The notes under the pieces: model-generated | Told to the model about the DNA's origin: nothing | Database searches by the model: none | Seen by the model: only the letters and a program-made list of their open reading frames with translations | In this document: piece by piece, positions 29,691 through 37,959 of the stretch | How the letters are laid out: every line of letters begins with the position of its first letter | How positions within the stretch are numbered: position 1 is the first letter of the stretch | Program-made: the position numbers and the translations under genes | Assembly (NCBI RefSeq): GCF_007827955.1 | Contig: NZ_VITR01000009.1 | Span: 1 to 64,000, forward strand | Source of the DNA: Nitrospirillum pindoramense | GTDB lineage: Bacteria; Pseudomonadota; Alphaproteobacteria; Azospirillales; Azospirillaceae | Length of the DNA stretch: 64,000 nucleotides | Direction: 5' to 3'

Positions 29691-31334
29691 ATGACCCGAC
29701 CGCTTCCCCCCCATCCCCACCTCGACCAGTTGAAACGCCAGGCCAAGGAGCTGCTGGCGGCCTATCGACGCGGCGATGCCGACGCCCTCGCCCGTTTCCG
29801 CGCCAGCCTGCCGGCGGCGCAAGGGCGGGACGACGCAAGCCTGGCGGCGCAGCGGCTGCGGCTGCACGACGCCCAGTCCTGCTTGGCACGGGAATACGGT
29901 TTCCCCTCCTGGGCTGATCTCGACGCCTTCGTCGCCAGCCGCCGCGCCACCGCGAACGAGGCGGAGACGCGGCTGGAATGGCTGCGCCTGGTCTATGCCG
30001 GCGACATCGGCGGCAGCATGCGCCGCCCCCGCCCGGCCGCCGCCGTCCGCCTGCTGGCGGAGACCCCGGACGTCGCGGTGGGCGACCCCATCCTAGCCTG
30101 CGCCATGGGCGATGGGACGCGCGTGCGCCAGGCCATCGCCCAGGACCCCACCTGGGTGAACCGCCCCGGCGGCCCGCTGAACCTGCCGCCCCTGGTGGCC
30201 GTCACCCATTCCAGCCTGGTGCGGGTGCCCGGCTTTACCGAGCACTTGCGGGATTGCGCCGGCGCGCTGCTGGCCGCCGGCGCCGACCCCAACCAGGCGG
30301 TGGGCAACCGCTGGCCGCCCGCCAGCGTGGCGCAGCCGTCGGAGACGGAACGCCTGTCCGCCCTCTATGGCGCCGCCGGGCAGAACCACGACCCCGGCCT
30401 CACGGCCCTGCTGCTGCAGGCCGGCGCCGATCCCAACGATGGGGAGTCGCTGTACCATGCCCTGGAAAGCCCGCCCTGCGTTGAGTTGCTGCTGAAGGCG
30501 GGTGCCCGCGTCGCCGGATCCAACGCCCTGTACCGGGCGCTGGACATGGACAATCTGGCGGTGCTCCAGTTGTTGCTGGCCCAGGGTGGCGACGCCAACG
30601 AACCGGCGCGCACCCCGCCGCTGTCCGATTGGGGCTCACCGTTGCTGTGGGCCATCCACCGCCGCCGCTCGCCCGCCCACATCGCGGCCTTGCTGGCGGC
30701 AGGGGCCGACCCGAGCGCCCGCACGCCGGACGGCATCCCCGCCTACACGGTCGCCCTGCGCTATGGCATGACGGAGGTCGCGGACCTGCTGCGCCAGGCT
30801 GGCGGCGACGCGCCGCTGTCGGTGGAAGACCGGTTCATGGCCGCCTGTGCCGCCGGGGACGAAGCCACGGCCTGCACCCTCCAGGCCCAGCGGCCGGACC
30901 TGCCGGCCGGCCTGTCGGAGGCACAGTTGCGCCTGCTGCCGGATCTGGCGGCGCAAGGGGGCTGCGATGCCGCCATCGCCGTCATGGTCCGCCTGGGCTG
31001 GCCCCTGGGCGTCCAGGCGGGCGACTGGAACGCCACCGCCCTGAACCACGCCGTGTTCCGGGGCGACGCCGCCCTCGCCCGCTTCCTGCTGGACCACGGC
31101 GCCCGCTGGACGGAACGGCACGGCTACAGCGACGACGTCAGCGGCACCCTGTCCTGGGCGTCCCTGAACCTGCCGGAGGAAAGCGGTGATTGGCCGGCGT
31201 GCGCCCAGGGCCTGCTGGATCACGGCCTGCCGGTGGCAAGGGCGCCCGCTGACGGCAAGGGCGGCGTGCTGATCGACGGCCACCGCAAGTGGTTCTCGGA
31301 GGAGGTGACGGAGGTCTTGCTGGGCGCCGCCTAA
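29691..31334 (+). CDS. Ankyrin-repeat protein
   Basis: A 547-residue cytosolic protein. The first 85 residues form a helical region typical of bacterial ankyrin proteins of this kind (QLKRQAKELLAAYRRGD, then REYGFPSWADLDAFV). The rest holds several ankyrin repeats, seen from recurrent ALLAAGADPN, LLLQAGADPNDG, LLLKAGARV and FLLDHGARW motifs. It probably mediates protein binding; no enzyme domain is visible. I chose 29691 because GGAGG lies eight bases upstream; the frame extends to a GTG at 29640 without support. A bidirectional terminator follows. Confidence 0.85.
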   Translation: MTRPLPPHPHLDQLKRQAKELLAAYRRGDADALARFRASLPAAQGRDDASLAAQRLRLHDAQSCLAREYGFPSWADLDAFVASRRATANEAETRLEWLRLVYAGDIGGSMRRPRPAAAVRLLAETPDVAVGDPILACAMGDGTRVRQAIAQDPTWVNRPGGPLNLPPLVAVTHSSLVRVPGFTEHLRDCAGALLAAGADPNQAVGNRWPPASVAQPSETERLSALYGAAGQNHDPGLTALLLQAGADPNDGESLYHALESPPCVELLLKAGARVAGSNALYRALDMDNLAVLQLLLAQGGDANEPARTPPLSDWGSPLLWAIHRRRSPAHIAALLAAGADPSARTPDGIPAYTVALRYGMTEVADLLRQAGGDAPLSVEDRFMAACAAGDEATACTLQAQRPDLPAGLSEAQLRLLPDLAAQGGCDAAIAVMVRLGWPLGVQAGDWNATALNHAVFRGDAALARFLLDHGARWTERHGYSDDVSGTLSWASLNLPEESGDWPACAQGLLDHGLPVARAPADGKGGVLIDGHRKWFSEEVTEVLLGAA

Positions 31335-31340
31335 AGAAAA

Positions 31341-31372
31341 GAGGGGCCGGCACTCGCCGGCGCCGGCCCCTC
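31341..31372. terminator. Bidirectional terminator
   Basis: GAGGGGCCGGC at 31341-31351 pairs perfectly with 31362-31372. An A-rich tract precedes it and TTTT follows, so it can serve both the ankyrin gene and the convergent rlpA. Confidence 0.75.
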
Positions 31373-31402
31373 CCGAGGAAGAGTTTTCCGTTTCGTGGGA
31401 CC

Positions 31403-31852
31403 TCAGGGCGATCCCGCTTCCGCCACCGTTTCCGGCGCCGCATCGCAGGCCCGGTTGGCGGGGCAGACGGCGCCGGTGGGGCGGATGCTGACCACGGCGG
31501 TGCCGGTACGATCCAGGCCCAGGACGCGGGCGGCGGCGGCCGACAGGTCCAACACCCGGCCCTGGACATAAGGGCCGCGATCGTTCACCCGCACCTTCAC
31601 CATCTGGCCGTGGGCCGACACCTCGATCACCGTGCCCAGCGGCAGGGTGCGGTGCGCGGCGGTCAGGCCCTCGGGGTCGTAGGCCTCGCCGCTGGCGGTG
31701 CGGTGGCCCGCATGCTCCCGCCCATACCAACTGGCTTTACCAACCTGGGGCCCAACCTGAGGGCTGTCGCCGTTGGCACTCCCCTGGGCGAAGGCCGGCG
31801 TCAGCGCCAACCCCGCCACCAGGCCCAGGCAACCCCACAGCTGCGTCCTCAT
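31403..31852 (-). CDS. rlpA: RlpA-like septal lytic transglycosylase family protein
   Basis: A 149-residue exported protein with a signal peptide ending at AFAQ and a double-psi beta-barrel: GKASWYGREHAGHRTASGE, then LPLGTVIEV and VRVNDRGPYVQGRVLDLS, all hallmarks of RlpA. It lacks the SPOR domain of full-length RlpA, so it is a short form that may act on glycan strands or only bind them. I start at 31852, where the signal peptide begins; the longer frame overlaps the neighbouring porin gene. Confidence 0.88.
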   Translation of the reverse strand: MRTQLWGCLGLVAGLALTPAFAQGSANGDSPQVGPQVGKASWYGREHAGHRTASGEAYDPEGLTAAHRTLPLGTVIEVSAHGQMVKVRVNDRGPYVQGRVLDLSAAAARVLGLDRTGTAVVSIRPTGAVCPANRACDAAPETVAEAGSP

Positions 31853-31902
31853 GGGACTCTCGCAATCGTTGTTATGAAAAAGCGGTGCCGGCGACCGACG
31901 GC

Positions 31903-33186
31903 TCAGGCGCCGAAGGGGATCAGCATGTCGAGACCGAAGGTCGTCTGCCCCTGGTCGCCGGCGAAGGGCCGGGCGTTGCCCAGCGAGCGGTCGTAGCGTA
32001 CCTCCGGCCGCAGGGCGAAACCGTCGGGAAGGGCGTCCCAGCCCAGGCTGGCCGCCGGCTTCCAGGTCACCCCGGCGGTCAGCGCCAGATAGGTCGCCCC
32101 TTGGCCGGCCGACAGCACCGGCGCGCGCGTCGGCCATCCGGCCTCCGCCAGCACATAGTCCTGATTGCCCTGATAGGCCGAGACGTAGAAGCCCTGGACA
32201 TCGCGGAACAGCTCGGTCCGCAGGGTCAGCGACAGGGCGTCACTGTACTTCCAGGTGGCGTACTGGGCGGCGCCGAACGCCTCCGCCTTCACCAGGTCGT
32301 CACGGACATAGTTCAGCTCGGTGATCAGGGTCAGGGCGTCGTTGGCCTTCACCGTCAGCACGGCGTCGTTGATCCAACGCGCCTCGTCATTGGCGCGCGC
32401 CAAACCCAGGGGCGCTTTGGTGCTGGCGTTCTCCGGCCCCACATGGGTAAGCGCCACCAGCGACACGGTGCCGTCGGCCGTGGCGTAACCAAAGCCGAAG
32501 ATTCCGGACCAGGCGTCGTTGTTGTCGCCATCGCGGCCAAGGCTGGTGTTCACGCCGCTGTCGACACCGCCATAGAGGTCGATGCCGCCCGCCAGGTGCA
32601 GGGTGGCGAGCGCGCCGGTGTGCTTGAACGGCAGGCCGAAATTGAAGATGTAGCTGTGGCTGTACAGCGGGTTGCCGGACGCCACGATGGTCTCCGCCCC
32701 CAAGGGGGAGGCGTACTGCCCCACCTTCAAATCCAGGCTGCCGCCCGCGACCCGCGGGATATGGGCGGTGACGTTGGCCTCGACGATGTCCAGTTGGGTG
32801 CGTTCGCCGATCGCGCGGTCCAGTTCACCCAGGAAGTGGGTGTAGCGGGCGTCGGTGCCATACATGCCCTGCAGCTTGAAGCCCCAGCCGAAATCGTCAC
32901 CGGAGCCGGCGTCCTTGGCGATGGTGCCTACCGCCTGGTTCAGCACCAGCTGGTCGGTGCGGTCGGTGAACAGGTGGCCGTAGTTGGGGCCCCGGTCCAG
33001 GTCGTGGTTCGCCACCGTGATGCCGGCCTCCACCAGGCCGCTGATGGTGATGTCCGTCGGCGCGGCCGGCGTGTCATCAGCGCGGGCGGCGCCCGCCGCC
33101 AGCACCAGGGCACAGGCGGCCGTGGCCGAGGCGATGTGCCGGGCGGTGCGGCGGCGCGGAATGGTGGACTGGATGGAATGCGACAT
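31903..33186 (-). CDS. Outer-membrane beta-barrel (porin-like) protein
   Basis: A 427-residue exported protein: signal peptide with AATAACALVLAAGAARA-like core, then alternating beta-strand segments such as ISGLVEAGITVANHD, FGWGFKLQGMYG and LYGGVDSGV, and a final strand TFGLDMLIPFGA with an unusual Ala rather than a C-terminal Phe. The pattern fits the BBP2/OmpL-like putative porin group. It is probably a diffusion channel; the solute is unknown. The start at 33186 is fixed by the signal peptide. It ends about 50 bases before rlpA. Confidence 0.75.
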   Translation of the reverse strand: MSHSIQSTIPRRRTARHIASATAACALVLAAGAARADDTPAAPTDITISGLVEAGITVANHDLDRGPNYGHLFTDRTDQLVLNQAVGTIAKDAGSGDDFGWGFKLQGMYGTDARYTHFLGELDRAIGERTQLDIVEANVTAHIPRVAGGSLDLKVGQYASPLGAETIVASGNPLYSHSYIFNFGLPFKHTGALATLHLAGGIDLYGGVDSGVNTSLGRDGDNNDAWSGIFGFGYATADGTVSLVALTHVGPENASTKAPLGLARANDEARWINDAVLTVKANDALTLITELNYVRDDLVKAEAFGAAQYATWKYSDALSLTLRTELFRDVQGFYVSAYQGNQDYVLAEAGWPTRAPVLSAGQGATYLALTAGVTWKPAASLGWDALPDGFALRPEVRYDRSLGNARPFAGDQGQTTFGLDMLIPFGA

Positions 33187-33432
33187 GGGAAGGCGTCTCT
33201 GGTTCTCTGGCCGGCGGGGATGCCGGCGTGGCGCCAAGAGACGGCAAGGCCGCCTTAAAGTTCGATGCGAAAGCCGGCGGACGAAAATCAAAAAGCCTTT
33301 ATCCGGGGAGGACCGCGTCACTGTCGCACCCCGCCGTGGCGCTTGGCAAAGACCCGCCCCTTATGAAAGCATGGCGGTTACCAACCCGGCCTCGTGCGAA
33401 GGCCGGACACATAACGGGAGGAAACCATCGTC

Positions 33433-35073
33433 ATGACGATGCTGTGGGAAAAGTCCTATCCGCCGGGCGTCGACTGGAACAGCGAACCGCCCCTGCCCAC
33501 GCTGGTGGAGGATTTGGACCGCGCCGTGGCCACCTGGCCCACCCAGCCCTTCCTGACCTGCATGGGCCAGACAGTGGATTTCGCCACCTTCGGCGCGCTG
33601 TGCACCCGCGTGGCGGCCAATCTGGCGGCGCTGGGCGTGGGGCCGGGCGTGCATGTCGGCCTGCACCTGCCCAACACCCCGCATTTCGTCCTGGCCTTCT
33701 ACGCCGTGCTGAAGGCCGGCGGCGTGGTGGTGCCGATGAGCCCCCTGGATGCGGAGCGGGAGCTGACGCACAAGCAGGTCAAGGCGGATGTCCGCCTGGT
33801 CGTCAGCTTCGCCGGACTGGCGGACAAGCTGCCCCTGGCCCCGGGCGTGCGCCTGGTGGTGGCGGGGCCCGCCGACGTCGCCGGCCAGGGAGTGGCGGCC
33901 GAGGCCCTGCCCGCCGGCGCCCTGCCCTTCACCGCCCTGCTGGCCCCGGCGGCGGCGCCCGTGGCCGGCTGGCCGGCGCCGACGCTGGACGACCTGGCGG
34001 CGCTGCAATTTTCCGGCGGCACCACAGGCCTGCCCAAGCCCGCCATGCTGACCCACCGCAACCTCAGCGCCTCGGCCGACGCCTACGACACCTTCAGCCG
34101 CTTCCTGGGCCTGGCGCCGGGCCAGGAGACGCTGCTGGTCGCCCTGCCCCTGTTCCACATCTATGCGCTGGACACGCTGATGGTGCGGGCCATGCGCAAC
34201 GGCTATCGCATGATCCTGCACCCGCGCTGGGACACCGACGCCGTGCTGGACAGTATCCAGGCGTACCGGCCCACCCTGTTCGCCGGCGTGCCCACCATGC
34301 ACCGGGCCATCGCGTCCTCCCCCCGGGTCAAGGACATCGACTTTTCCAGCTTCAAGTTCATCGGCAGCGGCGGCGCCCCCTTGCCGGTGGAACTGGCGCA
34401 TGAGTTCGAAGCGGTGACGGGCAAGCCCGTCCTGGAAGGCTGGGGCATGAGCGAAACCAGCCCCGCCGGCACCATCACGCCGCCGCACAAGCGCAAGGTC
34501 GGATCGGCCGGCATCCCCATGCCCGGCATCACCATCGAAATCCGCGACCTGGCGGACCCGCACACCGCCCTGGGGCCCAATGAAAAGGGCGAGATCTGCA
34601 TCAAGGGCCGCAACGTCACCCAGGGCTATTACAAGCTGCCGGATGAGACGCGGGAGGCCTTCGTCGACGGCCTGTTCCGCACCGGCGACATCGGCTACCT
34701 GGACGAGGACGGCTTCATGTTCATCGTCGACCGGCGCAAGGACATGATCCTGTCCGGCGGCTACAACGTCTATCCCCGGATGGTGGAGGAGGCGATCTAC
34801 GAACATCCCGCCGTGGCGGAGGTCATCGTCATCGGCATCCCCGACAGCTATCGCGGGGAAAGCGCCAAGGCCTTCGTCACCCTGCGCCCCGGCGCGGCGG
34901 CCTTCACCCTGGAGGAATTGCGCGCCTTCCTAGCGGACAAGCTGGGCCGGCACGAGCTGCCCGCCGCGCTGGAGTTCCGGGACACCCTGCCCAAGACCGC
35001 CGTGGGCAAGCTGTGGAAGCAGCCCCTGGTGGCGGAAGAACGCGCCAAGGCGGCCACCGCGGCGGCTGAGTAG
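33433..35073 (+). CDS. AMP-binding acyl-CoA ligase (FadD/PimA-like)
   Basis: A 546-residue acyl-adenylate-forming enzyme that activates a carboxylic acid to its CoA thioester. Motifs in order: P-loop FSGGTTGLPKPAMLTH, GWGMSETSP, the hinge DGLFRTGDIGYLDEDG, RRKDMILSGGYNVYP and the catalytic Lys in PKTAVGKLWK. The length and motifs fit long- or medium-chain fatty or dicarboxylic acid ligases. GGGAGGAAA precedes the start by about eight bases. A thioesterase gene follows 120 bases later on the same strand, and a hairpin lies between them. Confidence 0.88.
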   Translation: MTMLWEKSYPPGVDWNSEPPLPTLVEDLDRAVATWPTQPFLTCMGQTVDFATFGALCTRVAANLAALGVGPGVHVGLHLPNTPHFVLAFYAVLKAGGVVVPMSPLDAERELTHKQVKADVRLVVSFAGLADKLPLAPGVRLVVAGPADVAGQGVAAEALPAGALPFTALLAPAAAPVAGWPAPTLDDLAALQFSGGTTGLPKPAMLTHRNLSASADAYDTFSRFLGLAPGQETLLVALPLFHIYALDTLMVRAMRNGYRMILHPRWDTDAVLDSIQAYRPTLFAGVPTMHRAIASSPRVKDIDFSSFKFIGSGGAPLPVELAHEFEAVTGKPVLEGWGMSETSPAGTITPPHKRKVGSAGIPMPGITIEIRDLADPHTALGPNEKGEICIKGRNVTQGYYKLPDETREAFVDGLFRTGDIGYLDEDGFMFIVDRRKDMILSGGYNVYPRMVEEAIYEHPAVAEVIVIGIPDSYRGESAKAFVTLRPGAAAFTLEELRAFLADKLGRHELPAALEFRDTLPKTAVGKLWKQPLVAEERAKAATAAAE

Positions 35074-35109
35074 GGCGGCGGCGTAACGCCCCGCCATACC
35101 CCTGACGGA

Positions 35110-35139
35110 ACGGCGCCCCGGCGAAACCGGTGGCGCCGT
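35110..35139 (+). terminator. Hairpin between CoA ligase and thioesterase genes
   Basis: ACGGCGCC at 35110-35117 pairs with GGCGCCGT at 35132-35139, with an inner CCGG/CCGG pair. No T-run follows, so it may be a weak terminator or processing site. Confidence 0.4.
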
Positions 35140-35193
35140 CGCCGTCTTCGCGGGTATGTCCTGGGGGCCCCATCCCGCACCCGCAGGACGCCC

Positions 35194-35640
35194 ATGAGCA
35201 CGCCCGAAAGCCGCGCCGACTATCGCCACTTCCAGCCCATCACCACCCGCTGGGCCGACAACGACGCCTATGGCCATGTCAACAACGTGGTCTATTACAG
35301 CTACTTCGACACGGCGGTGAACCAGCACATGATCGAGAAGGGCGTGCTGGCGCCGGAGAGGGGCACGGCCATCGCCCTGGTGGTGGAGACGCAGTGCCGC
35401 TACTTCGCGCCCATCACCTTCCCCGACCGGGTGACGGTGGGGGTGCGGGTGGCCCACATGGGCCGCAGCAGCGTGCGCTATGAGCTGGCGCTGTTCCGTA
35501 ATGACGAGGACGCGCCGGCGGCCGCCGGCCACTACGTTCATGTCTATGTCGACAACGCCACCCGGCGCCCCACCCCCATTCCCGAGGATGTCGCCGCCAT
35601 CCTGCGCACCATGGTGGTGAGCGGGGCCGACCCGGCCTAA
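35194..35640 (+). CDS. Acyl-CoA thioesterase, 4HBT hotdog fold
   Basis: A 148-residue cytosolic enzyme with the 4-hydroxybenzoyl-CoA thioesterase signature: ITTRWADNDAYGHVNNVVYY, with the catalytic Asp, and later RYFAPITFPDRVTVGVRV. It hydrolyses acyl-CoA esters. Its position after an acyl-CoA ligase suggests balancing of an acyl-CoA pool. Its last four bases overlap the end of the convergent PepSY gene. Confidence 0.87.
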   Translation: MSTPESRADYRHFQPITTRWADNDAYGHVNNVVYYSYFDTAVNQHMIEKGVLAPERGTAIALVVETQCRYFAPITFPDRVTVGVRVAHMGRSSVRYELALFRNDEDAPAAAGHYVHVYVDNATRRPTPIPEDVAAILRTMVVSGADPA

Positions 35641-37196
35641 GGCGCGACGGAGGCCGGGGCGGCTGGTGCGGCCGCGCGGCGCCCGATGAGGCCCGTGCTG
35701 GCGATGAAGCCGGCGCCGGCCCCGGCCAGGATCAGGTCCACCACCAAGGCAGCGCCCGGCAGGCCGATGCCGTGCCTGGCCAGGTGCGCGACGGCCAGCA
35801 ACAGCAGCCCCCCGCCCAGCACCCGGCGCAGCAGGCGGGATACTCCCTCCCCGCTGTGCACCAGCAGGCTGAGCAGCGGCAGGGCCGCCACCGGCAGCCA
35901 GAAGGCACCGATGTAGACCGGCTCCCGCGCCAGCCCCGGCACCAGGGTGCAGGCGGCGGACAGGGCCATGGCCAGGGGCACGCCCCAGGTGACACCGGCC
36001 CAGGCGCGTTCCAGCCCTGGCAGCGGCCGGCCCCGATCACGCCGCCGCGCCAGGAAGATGGAAAAACCGGTGGCGGAGACGATGGCCAGCGCCAGGCCCA
36101 GCACGCCATAGGCCAGGCGCACGGCCAGGCCGCCGAAGGTGGCGCAGTGCAGGGCCAGCGAGGCGCCATAGACGCGCAGGCCGATGGAGCCGTCCAGGAA
36201 ACCAGCCGGGGCCAGCAACTTGCCCGCGCCATCGAAATAGAAGCGGTCGCCCTGGGTCAGGCCGTCGCGGCGGGTCATGTCCAGCAGGACGCGCTGACCC
36301 CGGGTGCCCGGCCGCTCCACATAATAAAAGCGGGAGATGCGGGCGGCACCCGGCGTGGGATCGGCCACCTGGGCCTGCAGCAGGGCGATGGGCGGCAGCG
36401 GCTGGGTGGCGGCGTCCGCCACCACCGCCGGCCCCCGCAAGGGGGCGGAGGCGCGGGCGAGATTACCGTGATAGCCCACCTGTGCGATGGCCACCACCAT
36501 CAGGCTGGCCAGCGCGAACAGCGTGCCGGTGATGCTGAGGGCCAGATGGAAGGGCAGGCCCCAGACGCTGAGGCGATTGTGCAGGTCGGCCAGCCCCAGC
36601 CGCCGCCCGCCGGTCAGGCGCAGGGCGAAGGCGTCACGGAAAATGCGCGGATGGGCCAGGATGCCGGAGAATAGCAGCGACATCAGCGCGATGCCGACGG
36701 TGCCCACCACCAGCCCGCCCCACAGGCCGGGCAGGGTCAGGCCCAGATGCACGTCGCCGATGACATCGGTCCACTTGTCGGACGGAGCGTCGGCCAGCAC
36801 GCCGTCGGCATCCGCCTGCCAGGTGAGTTCCCCCCCGGCCTGGGTATAGGCGCGCACCGCCAGGTGCGGCCAATCCGGGCGGGGCAACAGGGTGTAGAGC
36901 ACGCTGACTTTTTCCACCCCGCCGGCCATTTCCCCGGCACGGACCAGGCCCGCCGCCATGGCTTTGTCCACCGCCTCGGGCGCCACGCTGGCGGATTCCG
37001 GCGTGGCGGCCCATTCCCAACGGCCGAGGTCGTCGGCGAAGACGGCGACGGCGCCACTGAGGCAGACGATGTAGATCAGGGCGCCCAGGGCCAAGCCCAG
37101 GGCCGAATGACCGGCCAGCGCGGACTGCACGAGGCCGCTCTTGGCACGCGGTTGGGCGCGGCGGGCCAGGACGCGGGCGGCGAAGCGCTTAATCAT
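35637..37196 (-). CDS. PepSY-associated membrane protein (siderophore/iron related)
   Basis: A 519-residue inner-membrane protein with one N-terminal helix (LGLALGALIYIVCLSGAVAVF), a large periplasmic part with PepSY-like segments (LGLTLPGLWGGLVVG, RLSVWGLPFHLALSITGTLFAL) and several C-terminal helices. Proteins of this type usually lie with TonB siderophore receptors and may reduce or release iron. I prefer the second ATG at 37196 because AGGGGA is seven bases upstream of it. The gene starts 19 bases after the preceding membrane protein gene, so the two form an operon behind a Fur-like site. Confidence 0.8.
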   Translation of the reverse strand: MIKRFAARVLARRAQPRAKSGLVQSALAGHSALGLALGALIYIVCLSGAVAVFADDLGRWEWAATPESASVAPEAVDKAMAAGLVRAGEMAGGVEKVSVLYTLLPRPDWPHLAVRAYTQAGGELTWQADADGVLADAPSDKWTDVIGDVHLGLTLPGLWGGLVVGTVGIALMSLLFSGILAHPRIFRDAFALRLTGGRRLGLADLHNRLSVWGLPFHLALSITGTLFALASLMVVAIAQVGYHGNLARASAPLRGPAVVADAATQPLPPIALLQAQVADPTPGAARISRFYYVERPGTRGQRVLLDMTRRDGLTQGDRFYFDGAGKLLAPAGFLDGSIGLRVYGASLALHCATFGGLAVRLAYGVLGLALAIVSATGFSIFLARRRDRGRPLPGLERAWAGVTWGVPLAMALSAACTLVPGLAREPVYIGAFWLPVAALPLLSLLVHSGEGVSRLLRRVLGGGLLLLAVAHLARHGIGLPGAALVVDLILAGAGAGFIASTGLIGRRAAAPAAPASVAP

Positions 37197-37215
37197 GATC
37201 ATGTCCCCTATTGAG

Positions 37216-37839
37216 TCAGGCGCGGGCCAGCCAGGCGGCCGCCACGGCGGCGCCGGCCGTCAGGGGCAGCAGCAGGCCCACCCGGGCCAGGCGCGCGTCG
37301 GCCAAGGCCCAGGTCATGGCGATGCCCCAGGCGATGGGCCCGACGAAGCCGCCGGCCACCAGCCGGTCCCCCTCCAGCCCGCCGCCCCGCACCGCCACCA
37401 GCGCCGCCAGGGACAGGCCGATGCCGGCGGCCAGGGGGCCGGCCAGCAGGACGCGGGCGGTGCCGCGCAGGGCGGTGACCCAGGGGCGGCTGGCCGGCGG
37501 GTTGGCTCCCGTTGTTTTGGCGGAGGGTGCGCCGGCTTTGGGCGTTTTAGCGCTGGGCGCCTTGGGCGCGCGGTGCGGGCGGCGCCGGCGGTCGCGGCCG
37601 GCCACCAGCACGGCGACGCCCACCAGAGAGAACGCCAGCAGGCCAATGGTGATGGCCTTGTCGGCATCCGCCACGGCCAGCCAGCCGGCGAAACCGGCCA
37701 GGATCAGGCCCCAGCCCGGCAGGGTGTGCCAACGCGGCGCCGTGGCCGACGCCCACACCCGCCGCAGCAGGACGATGCCCAGCACCGTCAGGGCCAAGCC
37801 CCCCAAAAAGCCCATCGTCGCCGTCATGCCGTCGCCCAT
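37216..37839 (-). CDS. Membrane protein, possibly fused DUF3325/DUF3649-like, upstream of PepSY gene
   Basis: A 207-residue protein with about three helices in residues 5-80, a basic Pro/Ala/Lys-rich linker (about 82-115) and three more helices to the end. In siderophore loci a PepSY gene is often flanked by two small membrane proteins, DUF3325 and DUF3649; this protein looks like the two joined by a linker. That identification is by resemblance only. It is the first gene of the PepSY operon. Confidence 0.55.
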   Translation of the reverse strand: MGDGMTATMGFLGGLALTVLGIVLLRRVWASATAPRWHTLPGWGLILAGFAGWLAVADADKAITIGLLAFSLVGVAVLVAGRDRRRRPHRAPKAPSAKTPKAGAPSAKTTGANPPASRPWVTALRGTARVLLAGPLAAGIGLSLAALVAVRGGGLEGDRLVAGGFVGPIAWGIAMTWALADARLARVGLLLPLTAGAAVAAAWLARA

Positions 37840-37926
37840 TTTTCAAGCGTGTCACGTTCTTAAACGTGCTCAGGGCCCCCGGCCGATCATCCCCCCGGCC
37901 AGCACCCCTTAGCGTCCGGCACTATA

Positions 37927-37945
37927 GATAAGAGTAATTCGCAAT
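37927..37945 (-). promoter_or_regulatory. Fur-box-like site GATAAGAGTAATTCGCAAT
   Basis: On the minus strand it reads ATTGCGAATTACTCTTATC, resembling Fur boxes in front of TonB receptor genes. It is 88 bases upstream of the PepSY operon start, in an AT-rich patch, so iron-repressed expression is likely. Confidence 0.5.
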
Positions 37946-37959
37946 TGCAATGACCAAGC

